Notes: generated by a model not told the origin, from the letters alone. A stretch of 26,657 nt of DNA from Basidiobolus ranarum (GCA_040143965.1 JASJQH010000130.1:1-26657); one strand, 5' to 3'. Shown: positions 13,364-22,528, counted from the stretch's first letter. Numbers and translations are program-made.

Positions 13364-13951
13364 TTATTCTAGTGATTATTATTTTACATTACTATTTGAA
13401 CAAGTTAGTATAGGGTTACTGAAACCTGAATAGTTAACAGCAGGTTTAACAGTGAAGTGAAGAGATGGGCGAACAGAGCGTGGAGGTGGTTTGTAACTCA
13501 ACTATAGAAGTAGAGAGAGTAGTAAAATGCAGTGGAAAGGACCGGGTTGCTGATATAATGGAGCTTTAAAGCACCTAACCGTTACTTTTAATGATTTTCC
13601 GGTTTCATCATTTTGTTGCAGAGTGAGTACACTTTAAGTAAATTTTTATATTAAGACTTACATTAATTAGCTGTTCAATGCTTTCAAAAGAGCCTTACAT
13701 TAATTAGCCATTGCTTCCAATATGTGATCATCGGATAATTTTTAATTTGAGTCAGCTGTACATGGATGGGCCAAGGATCAGGGTAATATTTTATTAGTCC
13801 GGGATATTTTGTTTGACGATAAGGATGGCAATTGCTGATAGGGAGAGGAGACAAGAAGTATCCATCGACTAGGGTTTTGGTAGCACCTAATCCTGGGCAC
13901 GTGATTTTGGCAAAATATAAGTACGTATGAATGATGTTATGAACGGGTGTT
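13364..13951. promoter_or_regulatory. Divergent intergenic region, membrane protein / HMG-box gene
   Basis: This 588-bp region has no coding sequence I can support. It holds a 15-bp direct repeat (listed separately). A CACGTG hexamer at 13898-13903 lies about 50 bp before the HMG-box start, a plausible proximal bHLH site. Confidence 0.4.
13657..13708. repeat. Perfect 15-bp direct repeat in a divergent promoter
   Basis: CTTACATTAATTAGC occurs at 13657-13671 and again at 13694-13708, 37 bp start to start. The sequence after each copy (CAATGCTTTC after the first, CATTGCTTCC after the second) is also similar, so this may be an eroding tandem duplication. The core TTAATTA is a homeodomain-like palindrome. 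Confidence 0.8.
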
Positions 13952-14254
13952 ATGAATGCTGGTATTATGGATACTCAAGGTGATACAAATATTCAGGATA
14001 GTGATGTTTCGTCAGAGTCATCATATGTTGGTTCGGTTAGCGAGCATGAAAGTGACCTTGGATTAGACCTGATAAGTACAACTGGATTTGGGCTGTTCTT
14101 GCGGGAAAAAAGGCTCGACTATCCACAGGAGGAATTACCAAGAATATCCATGAAATTGAAGGACGTCTGGATGTCACTACCAGCAAGAGAGCGAATTATT
14201 TATGACGAGCGCGCTAAGCTTCTCGACAAACATGAGAGTAAAAAAGCTCAATAA
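13952..14254 (+). CDS. Small HMG-box-like protein
   Basis: Single-exon, 100 residues. The first 40 are acidic and Ser-rich. Residues 43-93 match the HMG-box pattern: FGLFLREKR (helix 1), ISMKLKDVWMSLPARER (helix 2 with the conserved Trp at 73) and IIYDERAKLLDKH (helix 3). HMG boxes bend DNA and occur in chromatin proteins and mating or differentiation regulators. The usual basic N-terminal strand (PKRP-type) is missing, so specific minor-groove contacts may be weakened. An upstream ATG at 13931 is closed at once by a stop, so 13952 is the start. The stop lies 79 bp from the stop of the convergent CCDC97-like gene. Confidence 0.7.
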   Translation: MNAGIMDTQGDTNIQDSDVSSESSYVGSVSEHESDLGLDLISTTGFGLFLREKRLDYPQEELPRISMKLKDVWMSLPARERIIYDERAKLLDKHESKKAQ

Positions 14255-14333
14255 TCTATTTGTTCAGTGCCGTACTCGCAGATATTTCATTTTATTAGCA
14301 CAGAAGCATATTTACAAAAGTCAACATTCAAGA

Positions 14334-15060
14334 TCAATAATCATATTCAAGTACTGAATCCATTCTATTGACCTCATTGGGTTCTTCGGAGTCAAAGTAT
14401 TCAGCTTCCAAATCTTCACCAACCTGCTTTAGATCGTCATATTCCTATGATAGAGCGGGTCAATTCATGAACTATTCCTCACATAATAATGCTTTAAATA
14501 TACCTCATTGTTGTCTACTTTAGAATAATCAAATTGCCTCTATTGAATTTGAAATATGTTAAATCTCTTCCAAGATTATGGATGGTTTTTACTTGACTTA
14601 CATCGTCGCCAGACAAAAACTTGTGTTTCATTAGATCTTTAAACTCTGCAATTAAAGACTCGCGTTCTTCAGGATCTATACTCTCTTGTATTTTTTCGGT
14701 ATTTTCTTCTTCCATACCGTCTGCCTCTTTCACTTCTTCCATATCTTCTCTTTCCTCCTCTTACTCCTCCTCTTCTTATTCTTCTTCTTCCTCCTCAGGT
14801 GCTTCATCTAAGAAATTATCCAGAGCTTGTTGGAACCTTAATTCATCGATATTATGATACATTCTATCGACCAAAGACATATTTGGCCCAAAAGGAGCAT
14901 TTTTTTCCTTTTCAGTACGAAAACGGTCGACCAGTTCAAAATACAAACTTGGTTCTCTTAGTTTCATTTCCTCCAAAGAAAAGTAAGAACTATCCTTTAA
15001 AAAGTTCTCGAAATAGAAGTATCTTCTATTTTGAACGGGTTTCGAAGGTTTCCTTGACAT
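14334..15060 (-). CDS. CCDC97-like protein gene, interrupted by two in-frame TAA codons (possible pseudogene)
   Basis: Exons are 14602-15060, 14504-14539 and 14334-14444, introns 62 and 59 nt. The N-terminal part has the CCD97 domain signature (RRYFYFENFL, YFSLEEMKLREPSLYFELVDRF). The C-terminal part has the matching tail KFLSGDD, FDYSKVDNNE, EYDDLKQVGEDLEAEYFD. Human CCDC97 has been found with spliceosomal SF3B material. Between them lies a Glu tract in which codons 95 (14776-14778) and 100 (14761-14763) are TAA; the frame is otherwise continuous. Each could come from GAA by one change. As written, translation would give only a 94-residue protein lacking the tail. Explanations are a recent pseudogene, an error in a low-complexity tract, or readthrough; an intron removing both is not evident. 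Other genes here end at TAA, so no code change. Confidence 0.65.
14740..14800 (-). repeat. Low-complexity GAA/GAG (Glu) tract
   Basis: A purine-only stretch on the minus strand, CTC/TTC triplets on the plus strand, encodes the Glu tract of the CCDC97-like gene and contains both in-frame TAA codons. Triplet tracts of this kind are prone to slippage and to assembly error. Confidence 0.8.
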
Positions 15061-15657
15061 GGTTTGTTATAGTTAGAACTAGTCAAGTAGAGGCATCAAG
15101 AAGTATCAAGTCATTCATGAAATCATCACATTTGGGAAATGGGCGATTTTCATCTTAATTCAGAGATGAATCCAATTGGTTTATTTCAATGGATATTCTC
15201 CTCTAAATCAAAGAAATACCATGATTGATCGAGTACAATCAGACAATCAAAGTTCGAATGTTAACTAAGGAAACTCATCAAAAGAGTATAAAGGATCGTA
15301 TAGATATATGTATTGAAATACCGAGTTCCAATGGAGCTTGAATCTCGCAAAACTAAATGTTTGTACAAAAATAAAAATAATTGGAGATCAGAAGCATTCA
15401 CCACTTCCATTAGCGTGACAATAAGTGGTCTAAATGACGAAGAATAAAAGATGAGAATTCACAATAACCAGGGTTAAGAGGGCATGAATGAATTCCGAAT
15501 ATGGTAGAGGGTAGGGTTATTGAATGCGGGTTAACATGCATCGGTCAAGCGAGCAAAAGAATGGCGGATGTACGGAAGGTGTGAGATGGGTAGTCAACGA
15601 AGCACTCGGTAGATGGGTTAAACACCACGGAATGCCTCTTTGCATCTCGTGGATGTT
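15061..15657 (-). other. Intergenic region between two minus-strand genes
   Basis: This 597-bp stretch would hold the promoter of the CCDC97-like gene and the 3' flank of the next minus-strand gene. I find no coding exon, RNA gene or notable repeat in it. Confidence 0.45.
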
Positions 15658-17044
15658 TTACATTGAGTAGCGACGAATTCGACGACGGCGCAGGGGTGTT
15701 TCGACCTCAGAATCCTCTGATTGGTATTCAATTTCACGAGTTTCCTCATCGTCAGACTCTGCGTCTGAGAGCTCCGTAAACTCCACCTGACGATCAGGTG
15801 AAATGTGCTCCATGGCATTAGCGACTTGGGCGCTTGCAAGCTCTATGAGGTATCTATCCAGTAGTAATGCCCCCAAGGTGAAAAGCAAAGTCCAATAAAT
15901 CATCGAAATGACCGTCTTACTTTGATCGTAGATGCCAACTGTTCCCTCTGGTTCAGTAAGACTCACCTGTCCACCATTATCATCTGCAGAAGTAAAAGAA
16001 CGCATGGATTGAGTGGAGTTTCTCTTACGCGGAGTCAAGGTTGGCAACACCAATTTACGTTGGATCTGGTACGGCTCTTGCTCTTGGCCCTCGCTAACTA
16101 CCTGACACCAAAACCTCAATTCTGTTGTATTCTTTTTCACTGATTTATCTGGCAAAGGAGGTTTAAAGCTCGTCACTTGAGACGACGCCTCTAATTGCTC
16201 CTTTTCAATTTCCTCTCTCAACTTTTGACGAATTGGTGTAATAAGGGAAGCCGAAGATGCCAATTCTTCGTCTAGATCTTCTGAATAACTAACCTCCAGC
16301 GGTGGCTCTGTACTGATAGCCGCCTTAGCATCGTTCAAGAGGTGATCAAGCATGTCACAAACACGACCATAACCGGTATCTTCCCCGCTGGATTCCTCAA
16401 AGGAAGATTCGACAACTTCCTCACAATTTGGTTCCAAGATAGAAGAATTTTCAAGTAACTTCATAAAAGAAATAAGTATTTCATAAAGTTTGAGAAAATC
16501 TACATATAGCTAACCATACCAGTTCATTCGACTTTTGAGATGCTTGAGGGGTTGGAGTACTCGGAGGACTTGGTTCCCGAACATCCAAACGATTGATAGA
16601 TTTATTGATTCTAAAGCAAAAAAATGTTATTTTTTTTCAAAAACAGTAAAGGCCATATTAAAAGGGACGATGGTGTACTCTGATAAATGTGTTTTCACAT
16701 CCTTGTAAGCAAATGTTTGAAACTCTAGCATAGTTTGCATAGAAGAGCACAGGCTTTCCAAATGAACCATCTAAAATGAATAAAAAAACATATTGGTTAA
16801 ACTAGAAAATTCAATAAACGTTATGATTTTGTTCACAACACAATAGAACTAAACTTACCTTATCCAACATTAGAGTATCCTTCACTGGAGTTTCTGGATG
16901 GTTCCTTTTGGGAGTAGTGGAAAACGTTTCCAGAGTCTCTAGGCCCGCTTTGCGGTCGCTAACTACAGTCGAATACGGTGGTGGTGACTCTACAATAGGC
17001 TTGTTGATGTCATTGAGCAACTCGTTTATTCTATCGACGTTCAT
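15658..17044 (-). CDS. Orphan single-pass membrane protein with acidic body and Arg-rich tail (4 exons)
   Basis: Exons are 16859-17044, 16679-16770, 16520-16610 and 15658-16458 with introns of 88, 68 and 61 nt; the product is 389 residues. The order is: N-terminal Pro/Thr-rich region; a short helical segment (HLESLCSSMQTMLEFQTFAY, then HLSEINKSINRLD) at about 65-102; a long acidic, Ser-rich region; one hydrophobic segment, VISMIYWTLLFTLGALLLDR (about 306-325); and a 65-residue tail that is strongly acidic and ends in an Arg cluster, RRRRIRRYSM. A basic strip, PRKRNSTQSMRS, precedes the membrane segment. There is no signal peptide. I do not recognise the family; the layout suits an adaptor or tether in an internal membrane, which is inference only. 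Confidence 0.72.
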
Positions 17045-17553
17045 GTGAGTAGATAATTATTAGACAAGAACTAAAGTGGTTTCCAACTATCAATAATATT
17101 GTGGAGGTAGAGGGGAACCAAACGAATAACTGAAGAAACTGAAGAAAAGTTAAGGAATAAAGGTTTAAGAAATCAGACTGCCCATACTCCCTAAAATTAA
17201 CGTTAAATATCCATGGCTCCAATACAACATGATCGAAATGATCGTTAAATACTTATGGCTCAATAGAATTTGCTATTCTCACCTAAAAGCGTAATATGAA
17301 ATTGATTGGAATTACTGAGTTGTTGGATCGACATCATTATTTGTGACGCCCAAATAAGTGAGTGATAGTTTTACATTCATAACAATCGAAACTCTTAAAC
17401 GACTCAAAACAACGAACTCTACACCTCACTTTGCAAAACAATCCAAGATCAATCGTTGGATCTGTAAAGGCAGTTTCAAGTATTTTTAAGTTGCAATCGG
17501 CCCAATGCAAATATTATGATTTTTATGCATAGATTTGCCGAACTTGGCACAGG

Positions 17554-17696
17554 TTAATCAAATTCAAGCTCTCTTAAATACAACTTAATCAAACCCTTAA
17601 ATACACTTAGTCAACCTCCTAAACACTCCTTAATCATTTTCTTCGTAAATGAAGATGCAAGTTAATCAAATTGCTCTTAAATGAACAACAAGTAAA
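17554..17696 (+). repeat. Degenerate TTAATCAA...CTTAAAT repeat cluster
   Basis: About five loosely similar units start with TTAATCAA (or TTAGTCAA, TTAATCAT) and most run on to a TTAAAT- or TAAAT-type word, with spacing of roughly 22 to 32 bp. The units lie near 17554, 17585, 17607, 17630 and 17672. Divergence is high, so an old tandem array or simple AT-rich drift are both possible. Confidence 0.45.
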
Positions 17697-17824
17697 AACC
17701 TGTACTACATCCCAACTAACCCTAAGTCTTCTAAACGAAGTTTGCATAACGGTGACTTAAACTAGTATTAGGCTAAGTAGGTGAGCACAAGAAACGAATT
17801 TTTATAACTAACCCTAGATTTCTT

Positions 17825-17840
17825 CTAACCCTAACCCTAA
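17825..17840 (-). repeat. Short telomere-like motif (TTAGGG on the minus strand)
   Basis: CTAACCCTAACCCTAA holds two full CCCTAA units and part of a third. Single related motifs lie close by at about 17716-17725 and 17809-17816. This is too short to be a telomere; it may be a binding site for a Tbf1/Teb1-type TTAGGG protein or an interstitial scar. Confidence 0.6.
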
Positions 17841-18610
17841 TGCTTTCCCACATTCTTGGTATAAACTTGAGAATAATTCAACCACGACTTAGACAACTAA
17901 CTCTTGCGCCTACTCACTACGTCATTCTAACTTTAACTAAACAGGCAAGGCTTCAAGCATCCCAGAAATGCTATGTGGTACCAAATTAAAACTCATGTGT
18001 CAAAGACTCCATCGACAAGTGTATATCGACCATCAAAGGCTCGATTATCAAATGTATGTATGCACGCTATACAAATCACTCGGCTACAAGTTACCGGGAG
18101 AGCATGATTGGGTTGTTTACTGCATCTTATATGTCTAATCTCAGGAATAATAAAATAGATCTTGGAAGATAGGGTCGGCTCTGAACTAGCACTTGCATTC
18201 ATACCAAGAATGTACTTCTATATCTGGCTTGGATTATTTAGGAATGAGTGGCATGTGAAAGATAGGATCGTCTAGACATGATTGATTAAAGGGTACAGGG
18301 TAAGTACAAGGCAAAATAGACACTGTCAACAGTAGCAGTGTTTGGAGAAAGCAGGAAAAGATGGCACAAATGTACTAGGTGGTGAACGTGGTGAATATGG
18401 GGAGGGTTAGGTGAGAGCGATCATGATAAGCAACACCTTTAGAAACCACCTTTTCCAATCAATTTTAGGGCAATAAAGCGGGTTTTATTAGCACTCAGAG
18501 ATGCAGTTGAATGTTACTCAGGAATAATGACAGTGGTACATTTGTATGTAACCTAATCTTCGGTGTATATTTGTATTGATTTGTATTCGCTGGACTTGTG
18601 CTGGTATTTG

Positions 18611-18630
18611 TAACTACTTTCGAGTAGTTA
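18611..18630. other. Perfect 8-bp stem with TTCG tetraloop
   Basis: TAACTACTTTCGAGTAGTTA folds into an eight-pair stem closed by TTCG. UUCG loops are unusually stable in RNA. It lies in a gene-poor stretch; no poly-T terminator or tRNA-type promoter boxes are evident next to it. Confidence 0.55.
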
Positions 18631-19117
18631 GCAGCAGGCGCCTATTGGCTGATGGCCGATATACGGTCAACATAATATGGTAATGTGCCGAGACGTGCGC
18701 ACAACCATTCACATACGAAATCATTATATATCTGGCATAGCTTGCCTTGTCGATACCTATTGGTGCCAACCAATGTTACATACTATATATGGATGATATC
18801 AGTTCTATTCTATCGGGTATTATTAAGGACAGGTAGAGTGATAAACACATAGTATAAGGATATGGAAAATCGGCAGTGTTTACATTAAATATTGTGATTT
18901 GGGGGGGTGAAGGGGTTTCTCTGACAATATATATTACTGAACTGCCCAGACTTGATCGCGTTCTTTGTCCGCACAAGCGGTTTTTGAGCCTCCTTCACAC
19001 TCCACAGGATTTCTTCCCGACTAGTACTCGCCACACTTCTTTGGATTTTACTCTTCTATTACTCGCCCGTGTTACCGTGACAATTAAATATTGTCCACTT
19101 CATTTACTCTGACCATC

Positions 19118-19588
19118 ATGTCCGCTGCGCGTTCTCTAAATTCCGATCCACAGACCTATCTACCCTTACTATGTTTGGCACTTCTGCCTCTTCTAATCTT
19201 GGCCTCATGTTACCAAACAAATCCAAGTTACATAGTGGTTGGTGGGAATGAATATACGCCAAAGACCAACATAGAGTTAATCCTTGATAATTCCACATCA
19301 TATGACACATTTGCTTACGCCCCTAAAGCCAATCCTTTCAGAAGCATTCACACTCACTCGATCGATCAAGCCCTAATCCAACTTCGCCTTCTAAAAGGAC
19401 GAGAAGCCTCGGAATCACTTGACTATTACCACGCAAAACGTATGAATCCCCCTCAAATCAGTGTGCAAGTAGTGAACTGGCTTGGTAGCTTTTTACCTTC
19501 CAAGCAGACACAAAGTATGATGTTTACTGCAGCCAAGTATTGCGGTATTGCCATGTTCTTGGTGGTTATCAAAGAGGCCATATATTGA
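19118..19588 (+). CDS. Hypothetical protein with two hydrophobic segments
   Basis: Single-exon, 156 residues. The start chosen is the first ATG, in the context ACCATCATG; the open frame extends nine codons upstream only without an ATG. Residues 14-31 form a strong hydrophobic helix (LPLLCLALLPLLILASC) that could be a signal anchor or a cleaved signal. Residues 138-153 (AAKYCGIAMFLVVIKE) form a weaker second one. The loop between is hydrophilic, with one N-glycosylation sequon, NST, at 58-60, and the motif YIVVGGNEYTPKTN. I do not recognise a family. If both segments span the membrane, the middle would be lumenal or extracellular. Codon use looks coding, but the call is moderate. Confidence 0.6.
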   Translation: MSAARSLNSDPQTYLPLLCLALLPLLILASCYQTNPSYIVVGGNEYTPKTNIELILDNSTSYDTFAYAPKANPFRSIHTHSIDQALIQLRLLKGREASESLDYYHAKRMNPPQISVQVVNWLGSFLPSKQTQSMMFTAAKYCGIAMFLVVIKEAIY

Positions 19589-20881
19589 AAATGACCACCA
19601 GATACGACGACAGATATCCTCGACTTAGACTACTATATGACTTTACTTCGTTTAATAACTTATTTTCACATCTTTTCTTTTTTTACTTGCATCCTGATCC
19701 ACAGGCATGTTTTGATTCACTACTACTGGGATTTTCTTTATTTGACCAACGTTTTTGAGCATAGGCACCCATCAGCACCCACCCGCATCCTCACACCCTA
19801 TTTGTATGTATAAAAAGAATGTACAGCATGATTCTCTTTTACTCCACCTGTGGATGTTTTTGAACTAATTTTCAACATTCACCCCTATTCACGTGACATC
19901 TACAACATTAATTCCATTTCCTGAATAAAAACCATCTCAGTCAATTCAAGTATTCGGTACTAGTCAGGGTGAGGGTAGGGCGAGGGCGTTATCAGCACGT
20001 TTATGGGCATTCGCGTGTTTTCACTGTTCTAGAACACTGGTACCCGAGTCTCATATATGATTCTAGAAAATCCAGCCAAGTCCTGAATCATGTAAACATT
20101 CATTGATTGGGTGAAAATTCTCCTCAAAAAGGGACATTCAAATCAGTGCATACATAATGGTCACTACCCTAAACAAGTATCTTTCTATTGTTTAGATTGT
20201 TCCTAGCTGGTCGTTGTTTCAGTTGGAAGGATTAACAGTGACCCATTCGATTATAATATCCCCCGACGTATTTCAGAATACAATATTTCGAAATGCTGAT
20301 GTAGGATAAGCAATTCTCAACTTGCTTACCCTAGATTCCTCCATTACATGACCGACTGCGGCATTGAAATGTTGGAACATGGATATGGGATCGGAGTCAT
20401 GAGGGAAACAGGCAGAAGAATCATCTACATCATTCCAGCACGTGATTCCTATTTCTGCGTCACAAGTTGTTACGAAGTAAACAAGAGTTCATTGGCCAAG
20501 GTGAAGCAGAATGTTACCACTCAGCTACTGTTACAGAACTCAGGTAATAAATAATTTGTTTACATCAAAGTTTCAACAAATCAATGAATTAAAAAATATT
20601 CCACACCAAACAGATTAACTTCTTTCAATATTAGTATTCATCCAAATTTTCCATATTCTTGTTTACTCTTCTCACTTCCCAGTTGAATTTTTCGTTTTTC
20701 GTTTTTCGCACTTTACCTTTTTATCCACTTTATCTAAAAGGAAAATTTCATTGACAATATATTTTACTTTTTACACTATTAATTTCAAGTTCGATCTATC
20801 CATTTACCACCACATTCCCTTCATAACTTTATTTTGTGAGGATTTGAAAAGTCATTTTATTATATACACATTTTCAATCTA
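19589..20881. other. Gene-poor stretch upstream of the PR/SET-like gene
   Basis: No complete gene can be supported in these 1.3 kb. Two TTCTAGAA heat-shock-element-type palindromes lie at 20027-20034 and 20061-20068, and a short unassigned open frame at 20348-20554 (listed). Three tandem TTTTTCG heptamers at 20688-20708 lie about 175 bp before the next start codon, in a pyrimidine-rich leader. Confidence 0.45.
20348..20554 (+). CDS. Unassigned short open frame, possibly one exon
   Basis: A 68-codon frame starts with ATG and has protein-like composition (for example GIGVMRETGRRIIYIIPA and SYFCVTSCYEVNKSSLAK). An upstream frame (about 20196-20285) is also protein-like, but I find no splice pair of normal length that joins them in phase. 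It may be an exon of a gene I could not assemble, a decayed gene, or chance. No family is recognised. Confidence 0.25.
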   Translation: MTDCGIEMLEHGYGIGVMRETGRRIIYIIPARDSYFCVTSCYEVNKSSLAKVKQNVTTQLLLQNSGNK

Positions 20882-22528
20882 ATGGCTGCTTGTGCTTCAT
20901 ACCGTCCACACGACAAATCCACAAAGATAGATGCGGGTTTATCTTCGGAAGAAGATAATAAACATTCATATGATCGTCATTCGATAACTTCCGAAATGGA
21001 TTCTGATGAAGATATACTGAAAACCCCCAAACCACTTCGTACTTCTGAAACCAACAAAACTCCCGATTCAACACGTAAACGTAATAATGGACGTTCAAGT
21101 GGACGTACTAAACGTAAGAAGCTTAACAAACCACGTTGGCATACACAAATGTACATAATGTTTTTGGCTTTACGTCAACACCCAAAAAGAGAAGCTTCAA
21201 GAACGGAACTTATTAAAGCGGCAGTTAGTTTAGATAAGAAAATTTCGGAAGAACGAAATTTACCTAGGGTTTTCACTGGAAAAGTAAGTATTTTACTACC
21301 TTCTCTTTTCTTCCCATACATTCTTGTGTTTCCTTTTTTTTCTTTGGAACTAATCAATGTTTATGAAAATTCTTGTTTACTTTAGACTCCAATGAATAGT
21401 GCTAGTGCTTGTTTGACAACAAATGGTGATAAATACTTTATTCCTTTTAAACCAGAGGGGGCCAAATCTACCCACTTCCGTTTGGCTTATGAACCAGGAA
21501 ATTTTGAAAGTGCTCGTGCAGAATATAACAAATGGATGGATAAATTAATTAAACACGACTGGCCAGTTTGCTTTGGTAAACGAATGGAAGATTCTATAAA
21601 TGAAAGAACTAGAGTGGAAGAATCTGTTGTGGAGGATACTAAAGTTGAGGAATTAATGGATGAAGAGATCAAGGTGGATGAATCAATTGATGAGAAAGTT
21701 GATACTGATGGATCTATCGTGAAGAATATTATTACCGAAGAGTCTATCTCGGATAATTTGGAAATCGTAGAGTCTATTCCCACTGATATCACCATTGAGG
21801 AATCAACTAGTGAAGCTATCAAGGTTGAAGAGATCGTTATCGAGAGCACCAAGACGGTGGAGTCGAGCACTCAAGGTGTCAATATCGAAGTGTCCAGTAC
21901 GGAAGTTGAACGCACTACTATCGAGAAGACCGAAAGCGATGAGTTAGTAAAGACAGAAACTAATGGAAACTCAGAAGCAGCTTTGACTTCCGAAGAAACT
22001 CCAGTTGATAAACTTGACGAAAATTGTATCGAGAAACCCAGAATCAAGCTCAACTGTCCAACTAGGTTGGATGAGATAATTGAAGTGAGAGACTCCTCTA
22101 TTCCTAATGCAGGCCGTGGTTTATGGGCAGTGCGTTTCATTCCAGCCTGGACACCACTAGGCTTCTATTTCGGTGTTCCGATGACTGAAGATGAGTTTGA
22201 TTCTTTAAAAGATGGGGTTGGACTTGCCTCTCATTACTCTATTATGTATCGTCGTACTGTCTTGGATGCAACCGACGAGAAAGGCATGCCCTTCACGGAT
22301 CCTAACGGACCCATCTGGTGTCCATATCATTTCATGAACGAAGATGTTAGACGTGGTAATGTTGCCTTCTTAGAAGGTTACATCGTGAATCAGATAATAT
22401 GTATGACCACGCGTGACGTCGAAGTTGGTGAAGAGTTATTCGCATACTACGGCTCTGAGGTCGATCGTGGAAATTGGAAAAAAGACTCGACAGATGTCTC
22501 TCAATCAGAACCAGACTCCGAGCCATAA
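20882..22528 (+). CDS. PR/SET-like domain protein with winged-helix-like N-terminus and decapeptide repeats (2 exons)
   Basis: Exons are 20882-21283 and 21386-22528 (intron 102 nt); the product is 514 residues. Residues 1-82 are acidic, then basic (GRTKRKK, a likely nuclear signal). About 84-170 (WHTQMYIMFLALRQHPKREA, ELIKAA, then GKTP and a HFRLAYEP end) resembles a HARE-HTH-type winged helix. Residues 201-320 are twelve 10-residue acidic repeats. About 362-495 is a SET domain of the PR type: DSSIPNAGRGLWAVRF, LGFYFGVP, WCPYHFMNEDVRRGNVAF and VGEELFAYYG. The classical NHS of SET enzymes is replaced by NED, as in divergent PRDM-like domains, so lysine methyltransferase activity is uncertain. 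No zinc fingers follow. A chromatin role is likely; the exact target is unknown. Confidence 0.85.
21584..21943 (+). repeat. Twelve in-frame 30-bp (10-residue) repeats
   Basis: Within the PR/SET-like gene, twelve consecutive ten-codon units follow each other without any insertion or deletion. Units include MEDSINERTR, VEESVVEDTK, VEELMDEEIK, VDESIDEKVD, TEESISDNLE, IEESTSEAIK and VEEIVIESTK. The consensus is roughly (V/I)EES(I/V)xExx(K/T). Divergence at the DNA level is high, so the array is old but its register is kept. Confidence 0.85.

Larger units (their letters stand above)
17045..19117. other. Gene-poor 2-kb stretch
   Basis: No exon with recognisable protein content was found on either strand; open frames are short and compositionally random. 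It contains a degenerate repeat cluster (17554-17696), telomere-like motifs (17717-17840) and a hairpin (18611-18630), listed separately. The right end, with a TATATATTA stretch near 18927-18936 and a G-run at 18900-18907, probably forms the promoter of the gene starting at 19118. Confidence 0.5.

Noticed and set aside
14761-14778. Reassigned TAA (Glu) genetic code as an explanation of the interrupted CCDC97-like gene
   Set aside because: Several neighbouring genes (NAA10, Rab GAP, TRIC, Myb/SANT-like) end at TAA exactly where their families end.
17993-18202. 69-codon minus-strand frame in the gene-poor stretch
   Set aside because: No recognisable content, no flanking exons in phase, and length within chance for AT-rich DNA.
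18876-19112. 78-codon frame just before the gene at 19118
   Set aside because: It sits in the probable promoter and leader and shows no protein-like pattern.
21487-21870. 127-codon Ser-rich minus-strand frame
   Set aside because: Antisense of the decapeptide array; the Ser/Thr repeats simply mirror the acidic repeat codons.
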